From positions 124,001 to 188,000 of the forward strand of contig NZ_FNHI01000012.1 of assembly GCF_900103455.1 (NCBI RefSeq): 64,000 nucleotides of DNA, written 5' to 3'. A program made the position numbers and the translations under genes. Position 1 is the stretch's first letter. Every line of letters starts with the position of its first letter. The notes under the pieces are model-generated. The model worked only from the letters and a program-made list of their open reading frames with translations, made no database searches and was not told the DNA's origin. Positions 48,327 to 57,364 of the stretch are shown here, one piece after another. The stretch comes from Streptomyces wuyuanensis. GTDB taxonomy: Bacteria; Actinomycetota; Actinomycetes; Streptomycetales; Streptomycetaceae.

Positions 48327-49289
48327 CTACTCGGGCAGCTCTGCGAGCGCTCGGCGCACGAGGTACGCGACGAGCCCCTCGGCCGCGGGGACCAGCCCGA
48401 GGCGGTTGTTGGTGGTGTGCACGTAGTTCGAGAGGCAGCCCGAGTACGGAGTCCCGTCGAGACGCAGGTCGCGGGCGTCGCCGTCGGGCTCCGCACCGCA
48501 CAGGGAACGGGCATGGGCGGTGGCCTCCGCGCTGATCTCGTGGAACACGTCGTCCGTGGCACCACCACGCCAGATCGCGGTGCACAGCTTGGCGAGCCGG
48601 GCCGAGGCGCTGCTGTACAGCTGCGGCCAGGCACGCTGCATGACTTCCGGCGCATACGTGCGCCACCAGTCCTCGTAGTCCCGCAGGAACAGCGCCGCGG
48701 CCTCCGGGTCGAAGCCCGCCCCGTGGAGGGACATTGCCATGACCCTCGCGGCCTCCCCGATCGGGGCCCGTCGCTCTTCGACCCACGCCCGCGGTTGCCG
48801 GCCCAACAGGTCGAGGACCGCCGCCGACGACTTCCGGAAGACGGTCTCGGCGATCTCCACCCCCTCCGGCCCCCCGTACTTGCGGTACTCCGGCTCATAG
48901 GGCACCCGATCGAGGGCGCCGACGGGCCGGCCCTCCCTCGGGATCTCCCCCTCCAGCCGGGCGAGTTCGTCCTGCATCGCGAGCCCGAGCGCGTACTCCT
49001 CCCGCGCCTCGGCCCCGAACTCCGGCATGGCGCCGGCCAGACCCGCGACGACCCGTTCGGCCGCCTCCGCCGATCCGGCCCCGGGGCCGCAGCGCATCCG
49101 CAACCGCAGGTGGGGTCCGCCCTGCCAGTAGCGGAGGAAGAAGAAGTCGTCCCGGAGCCCCTCGGCCCGGAGAAGCGGGTCGACCACGTCACACAGGAAG
49201 GGGGTGTGCAGTGAGTGCGGAACGTGGATGTGCACCACCCGCCACTCACGCGTCCCTGCCTGCCCACTACTTGTCTGTGCATAGTTCAA
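48327..49289 (-). CDS. Thiopeptide dehydratase, elimination subunit (SpaB_C-type)
   Basis: A protein of about 320 residues of the 'thiopeptide-type bacteriocin biosynthesis' family: WRVVHIHVPHSLHTPFLCDVVDPLL, FFFLRYWQGGPHLRLRMRC and, at the C-terminus, YVHTTNNRLGLVPAAEGLVAYLVRRAL. In split LanB systems (TbtC-type) this protein removes glutamate from glutamylated Ser/Thr to make Dha and Dhb. TTG 49289 has AGAGGAG upstream and overlaps the end of the glutamylation gene by 23 nt; GTG 49238 is an alternative. Here it must act on many residues, since the core is mostly Ser and Thr. Confidence 0.85.
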   Translation of the reverse strand: MNYAQTSSGQAGTREWRVVHIHVPHSLHTPFLCDVVDPLLRAEGLRDDFFFLRYWQGGPHLRLRMRCGPGAGSAEAAERVVAGLAGAMPEFGAEAREEYALGLAMQDELARLEGEIPREGRPVGALDRVPYEPEYRKYGGPEGVEIAETVFRKSSAAVLDLLGRQPRAWVEERRAPIGEAARVMAMSLHGAGFDPEAAALFLRDYEDWWRTYAPEVMQRAWPQLYSSASARLAKLCTAIWRGGATDDVFHEISAEATAHARSLCGAEPDGDARDLRLDGTPYSGCLSNYVHTTNNRLGLVPAAEGLVAYLVRRALAELPE

Positions 49290-51942
49290 CGAAGAACTCC
49301 TCTGCCGCGGTCCAGCCAGTGTCAGGACCGTAGTCGTCCACCGAAGGGAGGCACTCGCGCACGGACACGAGCACATCGCCGCGCGACAGCGCGGACTTCG
49401 CGAAGCTCCGGACCAGGAAGGGGTTCCGGAAGTCGACGTACATCGGCTTGTGGACACTGGCGCGACGCAGGTGCGCGTAGTCCGACCACTGACGAGTCAC
49501 CTTCCGGCTGCGCCCGGCCATCACGTCGCGCTCCTCGGGCGTCTGGCACAGCACGAAGGCGTGACGGGGAAGGCCCCGGGACCGGCGCCACGCGTCGAAG
49601 GCGACGAGGGCGTCGAACGAGTCCCGGCTCAGATCCTGGAGCATGGGGATGTCGGCGGCGGTCACATTCCAGGACCTGCGCTCCGCCACGACGTCACCCA
49701 CGAGGAGGCGGGGTGCGGTGTCGCTGTACGCCACGGGCCCCCCGGCGTCCTGGATGTCCTCCAGTGGCTTCCACAGGTAGCGGTTGGACGGGGAGAGCGC
49801 CTCGAGCAGACGGTAGAGCAGCGGCACGCCGACCGGGGTCATGAAGTTCATGGGCACGAGGTCGACGAATTCTTGCGCCTCCGGGTCCCAGAGACGCAGG
49901 GACTTGGTGCCGGGCTCCGCACGGACCTCCAGGCGGTTCAGCGTGTACACCGTCCGGTCGGCGCCGAGCGACACCGCACCTGGGTAGTTCACGACCCGCT
50001 GCGTCACCGAGGGGTGCAGGTTGAAGTTGAACCCGAGCACGGAGTTGAGGTCGACCTGGCGGGGGAACCGGTCGGCGAGATGCGCCCGTTGCGCTGCCGG
50101 CAGGGACCAGTCGCCGGTGCCTTTGACGAACGATCCGAACCGTGAGAAGTAGACGCCGTAGCCGGTCAGCAGACCGTTCACGACGAGCGTCCGGTCCCGG
50201 TCCGGAAGCACGCCCCGGGCGAACTGCGCCCGGAAGGTCACCGACTCGGTGTGCAGGAGGTCCTCCACCCCTTCGCAGGCCCGCTCGATGTCCGTCGGGT
50301 CCAGGTGCACTGCACCGTCCCCGGGCACAAGTCGCTCCCGGATCGTGCGCAGGGCCTCTGCCCGCTGCGTCATGTACCGCCCGGCAGCCTCCACTTCACG
50401 CCCCATGAACACGTCGGCCTGTTCCTGGTCGGTCAGCGACGAGAACGCCTGGAAGAACTCGATGAAGGGCATGCTGCGGCGCTCCCCGAGCACACGGATC
50501 GCGAAGGCGTGCAGACCGAGCCGCTTCACCTGGCCGTTGTCCATCATCGAGGCCAGACGCCAGAGACCCGTCAGGGCGGGCATGCTCTGCTGCACCGTCG
50601 GCAGGCTCCACGCCTGGGGCGCCGTGGAGGCGGGTGTGTCCTCGAAGACCGGTGACTTCAGGACGTCCTCGGGGGGCGGTGACACCTTGCACAGCTCGGC
50701 GATGCTGTCGATCGCGGCGTAGGCCGAGTCGAGCAGCTTCTGGCGCTCCCCGGCGGCCGCTGCGGCGAAGTCCACCTCCAGCCGCCGGAGTTCGGAGAAG
50801 TGCCCGCGCAGCGCCGCCATCTCCCCCGTGCCGCCGTCGGCGAGCGTCTCCTCCAGCTTCGCCGCGTAGTCAGGGTCGTGATCGTCGATCTTTGGCCGGA
50901 AGAACAGGACGCCAGCCCTGATCAGACCATGCGCGACCTCCCGGCTCACCACTTCCCTGCCCGTGACGGCGGTGAGCTCGCGCAGCACGTGGGCCGCCGG
51001 CGCCGAGCCGTCGGGCATCGCCACGAGCAGGGCGTTGAAGATCGCCTCCCGGCGGATGCGCAGTACCGTCTCCGAGGGGATCTTCCCGTCCTCGCGGGAC
51101 CCGGGCGCGACACCGACGTACTCGATCGACTCGTCGCCGGCCCGCAGGGTCGAGTTCAGCACCAAGTGCCCGGATTCCAGGCCACCCGGTACCCGCGGCA
51201 CCGCGGCGAGCACCCAGTTCACGAGCAGGCGGTTCAGCGTCGTGACCGACTCGTCCGGCTCCTGTTCCCGGCGGCCGGAGCCCACCGCGACCAGGTCACC
51301 CCGATCGCCGGGAGCATCCGGGTGGAACGCGCCGATTTCCGTGAACCGTCCGAACGGCGACGGCTTCAAGCTCGCCCGGTAAGCGAAGTTGACGAGGGAC
51401 GACTCCCGCAGTCTGGCCTTGCTCGGCTTGAGGGTGGCCTCTGCATCGCCCGTGACGAAGTCATGCAGGCCGCGGTAGAGCCGGTCGCCGGAGAGCTGGA
51501 TGCTCCGGGCCATCGCATCGTGCTCGAAGAGCGCACGGAAGCCGTCGGCGGCCTGGGCCATCTCACGGTCGAGCTCCGCACCGCCCTCCCGCTCGCACTG
51601 CGCGGCCCGGAGACCGAGTCCGCACCAGCTCTCGACCTCGTCGAACAACTCGGCGTCCAGATGCGGGCGAAGCGGCTCCAGCCTTGTCACCACCCGGTCG
51701 TGCCGCAGATTGTGCACGTCGCGCCGCACCCCGATGAGGTGGGTCCTGACGTCGTTGCCCAGCGTGGGCACGGCCTCGCCGAGACGCTCGGCCAGGCCGA
51801 CGGCACGGTCACGGATCTCCGCCCGCAGGGCATGGAGTTCATCGATGCGCGACCAGGCTGTGGTGAACGACATCCCTCCGAGCTCGCCCAGCGGAAGCCG
51901 GCTCCGCCTGTAGACGACATACGGACTGATGTTCACATCCAT
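49267..51942 (-). CDS. Thiopeptide dehydratase, glutamylation subunit (LanB N-terminal domain)
   Basis: An 891-residue protein of the lantibiotic dehydratase N-terminal family (TbtB-type), which uses glutamyl-tRNA(Glu) to activate Ser and Thr side chains of the core. Recognisable parts: RSSLVNFAYRASLKPSPFGRFTEIGAFH-type motif at ~180-208, LNRLLVNWVLA, and the C-terminal AYSDTAPRLLVGDVVAERRSW...RGLPRHAFV and KPMYVDFRNPFLVRSF. ATG 51942. Second gene after the precursor, 347 bp downstream of it and beyond a strong hairpin, followed by the overlapping elimination gene. Confidence 0.9.
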   Translation of the reverse strand: MDVNISPYVVYRRSRLPLGELGGMSFTTAWSRIDELHALRAEIRDRAVGLAERLGEAVPTLGNDVRTHLIGVRRDVHNLRHDRVVTRLEPLRPHLDAELFDEVESWCGLGLRAAQCEREGGAELDREMAQAADGFRALFEHDAMARSIQLSGDRLYRGLHDFVTGDAEATLKPSKARLRESSLVNFAYRASLKPSPFGRFTEIGAFHPDAPGDRGDLVAVGSGRREQEPDESVTTLNRLLVNWVLAAVPRVPGGLESGHLVLNSTLRAGDESIEYVGVAPGSREDGKIPSETVLRIRREAIFNALLVAMPDGSAPAAHVLRELTAVTGREVVSREVAHGLIRAGVLFFRPKIDDHDPDYAAKLEETLADGGTGEMAALRGHFSELRRLEVDFAAAAAGERQKLLDSAYAAIDSIAELCKVSPPPEDVLKSPVFEDTPASTAPQAWSLPTVQQSMPALTGLWRLASMMDNGQVKRLGLHAFAIRVLGERRSMPFIEFFQAFSSLTDQEQADVFMGREVEAAGRYMTQRAEALRTIRERLVPGDGAVHLDPTDIERACEGVEDLLHTESVTFRAQFARGVLPDRDRTLVVNGLLTGYGVYFSRFGSFVKGTGDWSLPAAQRAHLADRFPRQVDLNSVLGFNFNLHPSVTQRVVNYPGAVSLGADRTVYTLNRLEVRAEPGTKSLRLWDPEAQEFVDLVPMNFMTPVGVPLLYRLLEALSPSNRYLWKPLEDIQDAGGPVAYSDTAPRLLVGDVVAERRSWNVTAADIPMLQDLSRDSFDALVAFDAWRRSRGLPRHAFVLCQTPEERDVMAGRSRKVTRQWSDYAHLRRASVHKPMYVDFRNPFLVRSFAKSALSRGDVLVSVRECLPSVDDYGPDTGWTAAEEFFVELCTDK

Positions 51943-52232
51943 GGGTATCCCCCAACTTCGTCACGCGGGCCCGGTTCACCACGGCGGGCGGACGCCGGGG
52001 CCGGGCCACGAAGAAGGGTGCCCGCCCCACGGATCCCGCCGCTCATTCCTCTGAGCCGGCCGGTTCGCGCGCGCAACCATGCGATCAGGTCTCCGCTGAC
52101 CGGCGGCGCACGCTCTGGCCCCGCCCTGACGCAGGCCCTGGCGCCGCTCCGAGCGGTTCGGCACCCTTGCCTTGGCACGCCGCCGAGAACGACTTGATTT
52201 CTCGATACTCAAATAAAAGCGCCAGAATTAAA

Positions 52233-52270
52233 TTGAGCCACCGTCGAGGTGCACCTCGACGGTGGCTCAA
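52233..52270 (-). terminator. Attenuator/terminator between precursor and dehydratase genes
   Basis: A perfect 38-bp palindrome (TTGAGCCACCGTCGAGGTG and its complement), i.e. at least a 17-bp stem with a 4-nt loop, 19 nt past the precursor stop. On the transcript it is followed by UUUAAUUCU. It would stop most transcripts after the short precursor gene and let a minority read into the 2.7-kb dehydratase gene. The remaining 290 bp up to the dehydratase start show no gene. Confidence 0.8.
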
Positions 52271-52289
52271 CTATTTCCTAGTCCCTTAA

Positions 52290-52433
52290 TCAGGACGAGG
52301 ACGACGAAGAAGACGTCGAAACGCTGCTGGTCGTGCACGAGGCGGCCATCACCTGCGCCAGGTCGTCGTTCTCACCAGCGCCAGCGATGAGGTCCGAGAT
52401 CTCGAGGACGTCGAGCTCAATCTGCTGCTCCAT
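52290..52433 (-). CDS. Thiopeptide precursor peptide
   Basis: A 47-residue precursor. The leader MEQQIELDVLEISDLIAGAG plus ENDDLAQVMAA is acidic, with the ELDVLEISDL pattern of thiopeptide leaders. The core is SCTTSSVSTSSSSSSS: Ser1, Cys2 (thiazole), Thr/Ser for azoles and dehydro residues, one Val, and seven Ser at the end. ATG 52433 has the ribosome-binding site AAGGGGGTG. In this family Ser1 and a Ser about twelve residues later form the central pyridine, giving a 35-atom ring and a short Dha tail. Core and gene set resemble berninamycin/geninthiocin. The exact product is inferred. Confidence 0.92.
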   Translation of the reverse strand: MEQQIELDVLEISDLIAGAGENDDLAQVMAASCTTSSVSTSSSSSSS

Positions 52434-52464
52434 TGCTTTCACCCCCTTTCGTCGATGCACTTCG

Positions 52465-52494
52465 AACCTAACCCCGGCAATCGATCTTCGGCAA
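52465..52494 (-). promoter_or_regulatory. Promoter of the precursor gene
   Basis: -35 TTGCCG (52489-52494) and -10 TAGGTT (52465-52470) with an 18-bp spacer. Predicted start near 52458, a ~25-nt leader before the precursor ATG. The rest of the 185-bp divergent gap should also hold the promoter of the right-hand operon; TTGACC at 52542-52547 is a possible -35 without a good -10. Confidence 0.5.
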
Positions 52495-52618
52495 CCAACA
52501 GCCGGGTGGCGTAGATCACACCACATTCGAAGCCCTCGGGCTTGACCATTCGAGTTACAGTCGGTTCAAGATCATGTGACGGCACACCTGGCGCCGGCTC
52601 GAATCTGGGGGCTACTTC

Positions 52619-53695
52619 GTGCATCTTTTCGCCAGCATCCCGCAGCCCGATGGCGCAAAATACACCGAGACTTTTGCGCCACTCATTCGGGCACTGTTCT
52701 CGCCAGAGCGGGTAGGCGGCCACGGCCCCTACTACTTCGTCCGCACACACGACGGGCAGGTCGGCGCGGACACCCTTCAGATCAGCATCGACGAGGTGCC
52801 GAATCCCGACTCCATACGTGATGACCTGCAGAGTCTCGCCCGGCAGTACGGGTGCGTCGCGCGCGTCGACGAGGTGCCGCGAGAGGCGGTCCCGTCACCG
52901 ATGTGGAATGCGGGATTCAGCGGAAGCGGATTCTCCGCCTCCTCTCAGCGACTCTTCCAGGAGGCCGCACCCGCCCTCGTCGCATTCTTGAACCGTGCAG
53001 CGGAAGAAGGACGTCCACTATTTGGAGCGCTCGGCGCCCTCCGCCTTATGACCGCGCATACCAGAGCGACTCTATTGAGGTCTCCGCAGCGGAGTATTGA
53101 CGGTTACGAACTCCGCGACCTGCTGTCCCTGCGCCTGTTGAGCTACCGATCGCATTTCGAGGCTGTCTATCTTCGCACCAAGGATCCGGAGTCCTTCGAA
53201 GCCGCTTGCGCGCGGTTCTACGAACAGGTCGGGCCGACCATTCGAGCCTTCATCGAGGCGTGTGGAGACCCGAACGTCGAACTGGCGGATGATACGCCGG
53301 CGCAGAAATGGACGGAGCTCATCACGTCCCAATCCAGCCACCTGGCTGAAACCTTTCTGGCCGGCTCCATCGTCAACGCCGGCTACACGCTCGAAGACCT
53401 CGTGCGCGAGCGCGGGGCTCCGGTCGAGCCCACACGGTTCCACACGCCGCCCAGTCCGGAGCTGGACCGCCTGATGCACCGCGACGCCGACTTCCTGGCC
53501 TTCCGGCTGCAGACCAGCCTGCTGTACAGCGGCCTGTACTCGCTCGGTTTCAGCCTGGCGGAGCGATACGTCTTCTGTTACGTCATCGCACGTGCCAACG
53601 AAGAGGTCTGCGGAAAGTCCATGCAGGAGCTCCAGGACGGCCTCGACGACCTCGCCAAGACCATGGCGGCGGTCCCCTCGGCGGCTGTCGAGTGA
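52619..53695 (+). CDS. Pyridine synthase (TclM/TbtD-type aza-cycloaddition enzyme)
   Basis: A 358-residue member of the group that joins two dehydroalanines and a backbone carbonyl in a formal [4+2] reaction, expels the leader, and closes the thiopeptide macrocycle around a pyridine. It shares a diverged dehydratase-elimination-like fold: MHLFASIPQPDG, FEAVYLRTKDPESFEAACARFYEQVGP, SSHLAETFLAGSIVNAGYTLEDL and RLQTSLLYSGLYSLGFSLAERY. GTG 52619 with a GGGGG site. First gene of the rightward operon, divergent from the precursor. The 5' third has less GC than its neighbours. The family call rests on length, context and weak motif similarity. Confidence 0.8.
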   Translation: MHLFASIPQPDGAKYTETFAPLIRALFSPERVGGHGPYYFVRTHDGQVGADTLQISIDEVPNPDSIRDDLQSLARQYGCVARVDEVPREAVPSPMWNAGFSGSGFSASSQRLFQEAAPALVAFLNRAAEEGRPLFGALGALRLMTAHTRATLLRSPQRSIDGYELRDLLSLRLLSYRSHFEAVYLRTKDPESFEAACARFYEQVGPTIRAFIEACGDPNVELADDTPAQKWTELITSQSSHLAETFLAGSIVNAGYTLEDLVRERGAPVEPTRFHTPPSPELDRLMHRDADFLAFRLQTSLLYSGLYSLGFSLAERYVFCYVIARANEEVCGKSMQELQDGLDDLAKTMAAVPSAAVE

Positions 53696-53741
53696 CGCGG
53701 CCCGGGCTCGGAGATCTCACGACCGCAGGAAGAAGATCCAC

Positions 53742-55088
53742 ATGCACGTGAACAGGCACCAGGAGTACATCCCGGACGAGCTGCGCCGTCTCGAGGAACT
53801 CGTCTCGCCGTACGGACTGGTCTCGCGCACCTCACCGCTGCCGGTACGCGAGGGCGAGCCGCCCTTCGCGGTCCATCTGTCGCACCTCGGCGTCCCGTCC
53901 CGCGCCCTCTCGAACCTTCGGACGTGGGCCGCCGACGAGGACACCGGCAACTCCGACGGCGCGGGCACCGGACTCACGCCCGAGCGGGCCAGGTTGCTCT
54001 CCATCGCGGAGGCGCTCGAACGGTACTCCACGTGTGCGTGGGACGACGGCGAGATGGTGGTCGCCGCTGAAAACGACCTCACCGAGGAGTTCGCGTCGCC
54101 GTCGCGGTGGCCCAGGTGCTCGCCCACGGAGCTGGATCGGGACGACTGCAGACTGAGCGAGTACGACCCGTCCGTCCCGATCCGCTGGGTCCGCGCGTGG
54201 TCGCTCACCCGCCAGGTGCCCGTGCTCGTCCCCGCGATCTCCGTATACCTCCACATGCCCTACTTCTCGGAGTCCGAGAAGTTCACCCGCGGCATCACGA
54301 CCGGGGCCGCGGTGCACTCCGACGTACGGGCCGCCGTGCTCGGCGGGTTGCTGGAGGTCGTCGAGCGGGACTCCATCGCGCTGGTCTGGCTCCAGCGGCT
54401 GCGACTGCCCGAGCTGGTCGTGGACCCGGAGCAGCTCAGCGCCGGCACACGGGCGCTGCACCGGGTCGGCACCTCGACGGATCTACGAGTCAGGCTGTTC
54501 GACGCGACGACGGACTTCGGTGTCCCGGTGATCTACGCGGTGCAGCTCGCCGACGCCGATCCCACGCTCGCCCAGATCGTCGCCGCCACGTGCGACGTCC
54601 GTCCGGAGGGTGCTCTGGGCAAGATCTACCGCGAACTGTCCTCCCTGCGCGTGGCATTGCGCGGGTACGTATCCGCCTACGCAGGGCGCGAACCCGACCT
54701 TTCCCAGGTGAGCGTGGTCGGCGGCGCCGTCCACAACGCGTCATCGGAACGGCGCGGCGTCTTCGACTTCCTGCTGGAAGGCGAACGCCCCGCGTACGGA
54801 CTCGACGGCATGCCGAGTCTGCCCGCGGAGGCGGACCCGCTGGACACCGTGGTCTCCCGGCTCGCGTCACGCGGCGCCGAGGTACTCGTCGCCGACATCA
54901 CCACGGACGAGGCGCGCCAGGTGGGCATGCGGGCGGTGAAGGTGCTCGTGCCCGAGGCGATGCCCGTGTCGTTCGTGCACGGCGAGCGCTACCTCGGCAC
55001 GCCGCGCCTGTACAAGGCGCCCCATGCCATGGGGCACACGAGCCACGCCGAGGACGCGCTCAACCCCGAGCCGCAGGCGTTCGCATGA
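53742..55088 (+). CDS. YcaO-domain azole cyclodehydratase
   Basis: A 448-residue protein that uses ATP to cyclise Cys, Ser and Thr of the core to azolines. YcaO motifs: TGLTPERARLLSIAEALERYS (Glu residues for Mg-ATP), TTGAAVHSDVRAAVLGGLLEVVERDS, then RALRGY-like LRVALRGYVSAY. It ends NPEPQAFA, a shortened version of the Pro-rich C-terminus of azoline-forming YcaOs. ATG 53742 with AGGAAG upstream. Its stop overlaps the next start (ATGA), so it is translationally coupled to its leader-binding partner. Confidence 0.92.
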   Translation: MHVNRHQEYIPDELRRLEELVSPYGLVSRTSPLPVREGEPPFAVHLSHLGVPSRALSNLRTWAADEDTGNSDGAGTGLTPERARLLSIAEALERYSTCAWDDGEMVVAAENDLTEEFASPSRWPRCSPTELDRDDCRLSEYDPSVPIRWVRAWSLTRQVPVLVPAISVYLHMPYFSESEKFTRGITTGAAVHSDVRAAVLGGLLEVVERDSIALVWLQRLRLPELVVDPEQLSAGTRALHRVGTSTDLRVRLFDATTDFGVPVIYAVQLADADPTLAQIVAATCDVRPEGALGKIYRELSSLRVALRGYVSAYAGREPDLSQVSVVGGAVHNASSERRGVFDFLLEGERPAYGLDGMPSLPAEADPLDTVVSRLASRGAEVLVADITTDEARQVGMRAVKVLVPEAMPVSFVHGERYLGTPRLYKAPHAMGHTSHAEDALNPEPQAFA

Positions 55089-55723
55089 GCGAGAAGAAGG
55101 AGCAGAGCAGCATGTCGCCCGATCCCCGTCCGCGGTGCCTCTACCTCGTACGCGACAGCTTCGGACGAAAGCTCATGGAGCACCGGGGTGTCCCCGCGGA
55201 GCAGCGGGTCTCCTTCGAGGACTTCGTGAGCGGCGCGGCGCCGCACGCGGATGCCGTCGTCCCCGTGCATTCCGGCAGCGCCCCCGAGCTCCGCGACGAG
55301 GTCGACCGGATCTGCGCGGAGCAGGGCACGCCGTCCGTCGGACTCCAGCTGCTGTCGACCAAGATCGTGTGCGGGCCGGCCGTCGTCCCGGACCGGACGG
55401 CGTGCTACGCGTGCTACCGGAAGCGCGCCGCCCAGCACGCGGGCACGGCCCACCCGTACGACATGGAGGCGGCGCTGACCGGCCTGCCGGAGGGCTTCGG
55501 CCCCCTGCACCTGGCCGTCGCCTCCGGCCTCCTGGAACTCGCTCTCGCCGACATCGCAGCCGGCACCACCGGGCTCGGGGGCGCCGTGCGCACGTTCAGC
55601 CTCATCTCGGGAGCCGTGTCGTCCGCGGCGACGGTGTCGGTGAACCGGTGCCCGCGGTGCGGGGACCGGTTCGCCCAGGTGCGTCCCGACAGCGCGATGC
55701 CGTTCCCGGAACTGCTGCGGTAA
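55085..55723 (+). CDS. Cyclodehydratase partner protein (TOMM F/ocin-ThiF-like)
   Basis: A 212-residue protein. The N-terminal part (RPRCLYLVRDSFGRKLMEHRG, VSFEDFVSGAAPHADAVVPV) leads into a reduced E1/ThiF-like fold with two Cys pairs, CYACYRK (~106-109) and CPRCGDRF (~189-192), that would bind one zinc. Such proteins present the precursor to YcaO, often through a leader-recognition domain. It overlaps the ycaO gene by 4 nt and lies 15 nt before the dehydrogenase gene. It is shorter than the ~650-residue fused F proteins of some clusters. Confidence 0.8.
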   Translation: MSEKKEQSSMSPDPRPRCLYLVRDSFGRKLMEHRGVPAEQRVSFEDFVSGAAPHADAVVPVHSGSAPELRDEVDRICAEQGTPSVGLQLLSTKIVCGPAVVPDRTACYACYRKRAAQHAGTAHPYDMEAALTGLPEGFGPLHLAVASGLLELALADIAAGTTGLGGAVRTFSLISGAVSSAATVSVNRCPRCGDRFAQVRPDSAMPFPELLR

Positions 55724-55738
55724 GGAAGGAGATCGATC

Positions 55739-57364
55739 ATGGTTGCCGAGATGAAGGCCGAGCAGATCGGGCAGGCCGCACGTACGGACATGCAGTTGAT
55801 GGTGCCTGTCCGGCCCATCCTTCGACGCGGGGTGCGACTCCGACGGGCCGGAGATTCCGTCGTGCTCGACGGGGCGGACCGGGCACAGGTGTTCTCCGGT
55901 GCGTTCGCGCGGGACGGGCTGGTGCCCCTGACCGACGCCTGCGACGGCACCCGCGGACACGCGGAGTTGGCGAGCAAGGTCGGGTTCGACGAGAACACGG
56001 TCTACAAGTGCCTGGCCCTGCTCTGGACGGCCGGGGCGATCGAGGAGGCCGCGTCCGGCGAAGAGCCGAGCGTGGCGCCGGAGTGGGCCGTCTTCCTGTC
56101 CCGGCTGGGCAACTCCACGGGGGCGAACCCGTCCTGGGCGGACGCCGTCTCGCGGCTGGCCCGCCGTACAGTGCGCCTCGAGGGGGACCCCGCCCTCGTC
56201 ACCGCGGCCAGGCGGTCGCTGCGGGAGGTGTGCCGGCCGGTCACAACCCCGGTCGGCCCGTCGGACCCCCCGGACGAACTCACCGTGTTCTTCGAAACGG
56301 CCTCGTCGACGCCGCTTCTGGCAGCCGTCGAGGAACGATGCCGACAGGACGGGCGTCCGCTGCTGCGGGTGCGCGCCGACGCGCGGGCGATCACCGTCGG
56401 CCCCTACGTCGACGTCTCGATCACTCCCTGCCTGGACTGCGGCAGCCACGGCGAGGCGGAGTTCTCCGGCCAGCTGCCAGAGCACCTGCACGACTTGGTC
56501 GCCGGCCTCGCGGCGCACCACGTCGTCGCTCTGCTCGCACGCGCCACGATCTCGCACCTTCCGGCCGACTCCACCGTGACGGACACCGCGACCCTCTCCA
56601 CGGTCTACCGCCCGGCGGCCATCCGCCCGGGATGCCCGCGGTGCTCCTACACGCGGGGGCCTGTCGCGCAAGCGCCCGCCGGCGCCGTCTACGAGGCCTC
56701 GGTCGCGATGCCGCCGCGTGCGTTCCTCGCGCCGAAGGACCACCAGGCGCACTACTACGCAGCCAATCTGCGCCTTCAGTCGCAGTTCAAGGACTGGCCG
56801 AGCCGCCCGCACACACCGCTTCCCGCCCTCGATCTCGCCGCCCTCGCGGAATCCGAGCGGCACGATCCGTCCCGCGGCGATGTCCCGCTCTCCCTGGACG
56901 CCCTGGGAACGGTGCTGAAGATCGCCTTTGGAATCAAGGACGAGGAGAGCACGACGGAACGCGTAAAGCGATGGACCGCGGCGTCGGGGAACATCGGGTG
57001 CACAACCGCATACGTGGTCCTGCGCGACGAACGGATCATGCCTCCGGGAATCTACGCGTACGCCCAGGGCAGTCACACGCTCGCGGCCGTCTCCAGCCAG
57101 GTGCCCCCGGGTGACGCGCCGTGCGAGATCGTCATCACCGGCGATCTCAAGAAGGTCATGACCAAGTACGGCACGTTCGGCTTCCGGCTGGTCTTCCTGG
57201 ACGCCGGCTGCAACCTGGCCGCCGCCCGGGAGGTCGCGCGGCAACTGGGACTCGGCTTCGCGCCGCGCTCGGACTGGGACGACGAGGCGCTGTCCCTCGT
57301 ACTCGGCACTTCACCTGCCGATGAGCCCATCGCCGGCGTGGCAACCCTCGGAGGTACGGCGTGA
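55739..57364 (+). CDS. Azoline dehydrogenase (SagB-type) with N-terminal ThiF-like region
   Basis: A 541-residue protein. Residues ~30-300 include a winged-helix-like segment (DACDGTRGHAELASKVGFDENTVYKCLALLWTAGAIEE) and a ThiF-like part with the Cys pairs CLDC (~230) and CPRC (~299). Residues ~340-541 are nitroreductase/SagB-like: SLDALGTVLKIAFGIKD, GNIGCTTAYVVLRDERIMPPGIYAYAQGSHTL, and FGFRLVFLDAGCNLAAAREVARQLGLGF. FMN-dependent oxidation of azolines to thiazole and oxazole is predicted. ATG 55739 with AGGAAGGAG. It overlaps the next gene by 4 nt. Confidence 0.85.
   Translation: MVAEMKAEQIGQAARTDMQLMVPVRPILRRGVRLRRAGDSVVLDGADRAQVFSGAFARDGLVPLTDACDGTRGHAELASKVGFDENTVYKCLALLWTAGAIEEAASGEEPSVAPEWAVFLSRLGNSTGANPSWADAVSRLARRTVRLEGDPALVTAARRSLREVCRPVTTPVGPSDPPDELTVFFETASSTPLLAAVEERCRQDGRPLLRVRADARAITVGPYVDVSITPCLDCGSHGEAEFSGQLPEHLHDLVAGLAAHHVVALLARATISHLPADSTVTDTATLSTVYRPAAIRPGCPRCSYTRGPVAQAPAGAVYEASVAMPPRAFLAPKDHQAHYYAANLRLQSQFKDWPSRPHTPLPALDLAALAESERHDPSRGDVPLSLDALGTVLKIAFGIKDEESTTERVKRWTAASGNIGCTTAYVVLRDERIMPPGIYAYAQGSHTLAAVSSQVPPGDAPCEIVITGDLKKVMTKYGTFGFRLVFLDAGCNLAAAREVARQLGLGFAPRSDWDDEALSLVLGTSPADEPIAGVATLGGTA

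Noticed and set aside
52290..52313. The terminal serine run as an out-of-frame or low-complexity artefact
   Set aside because: It is in frame with a typical leader and Ser1-Cys2 core, ends at a proper stop, and matches the Dha-tail class of thiopeptides.
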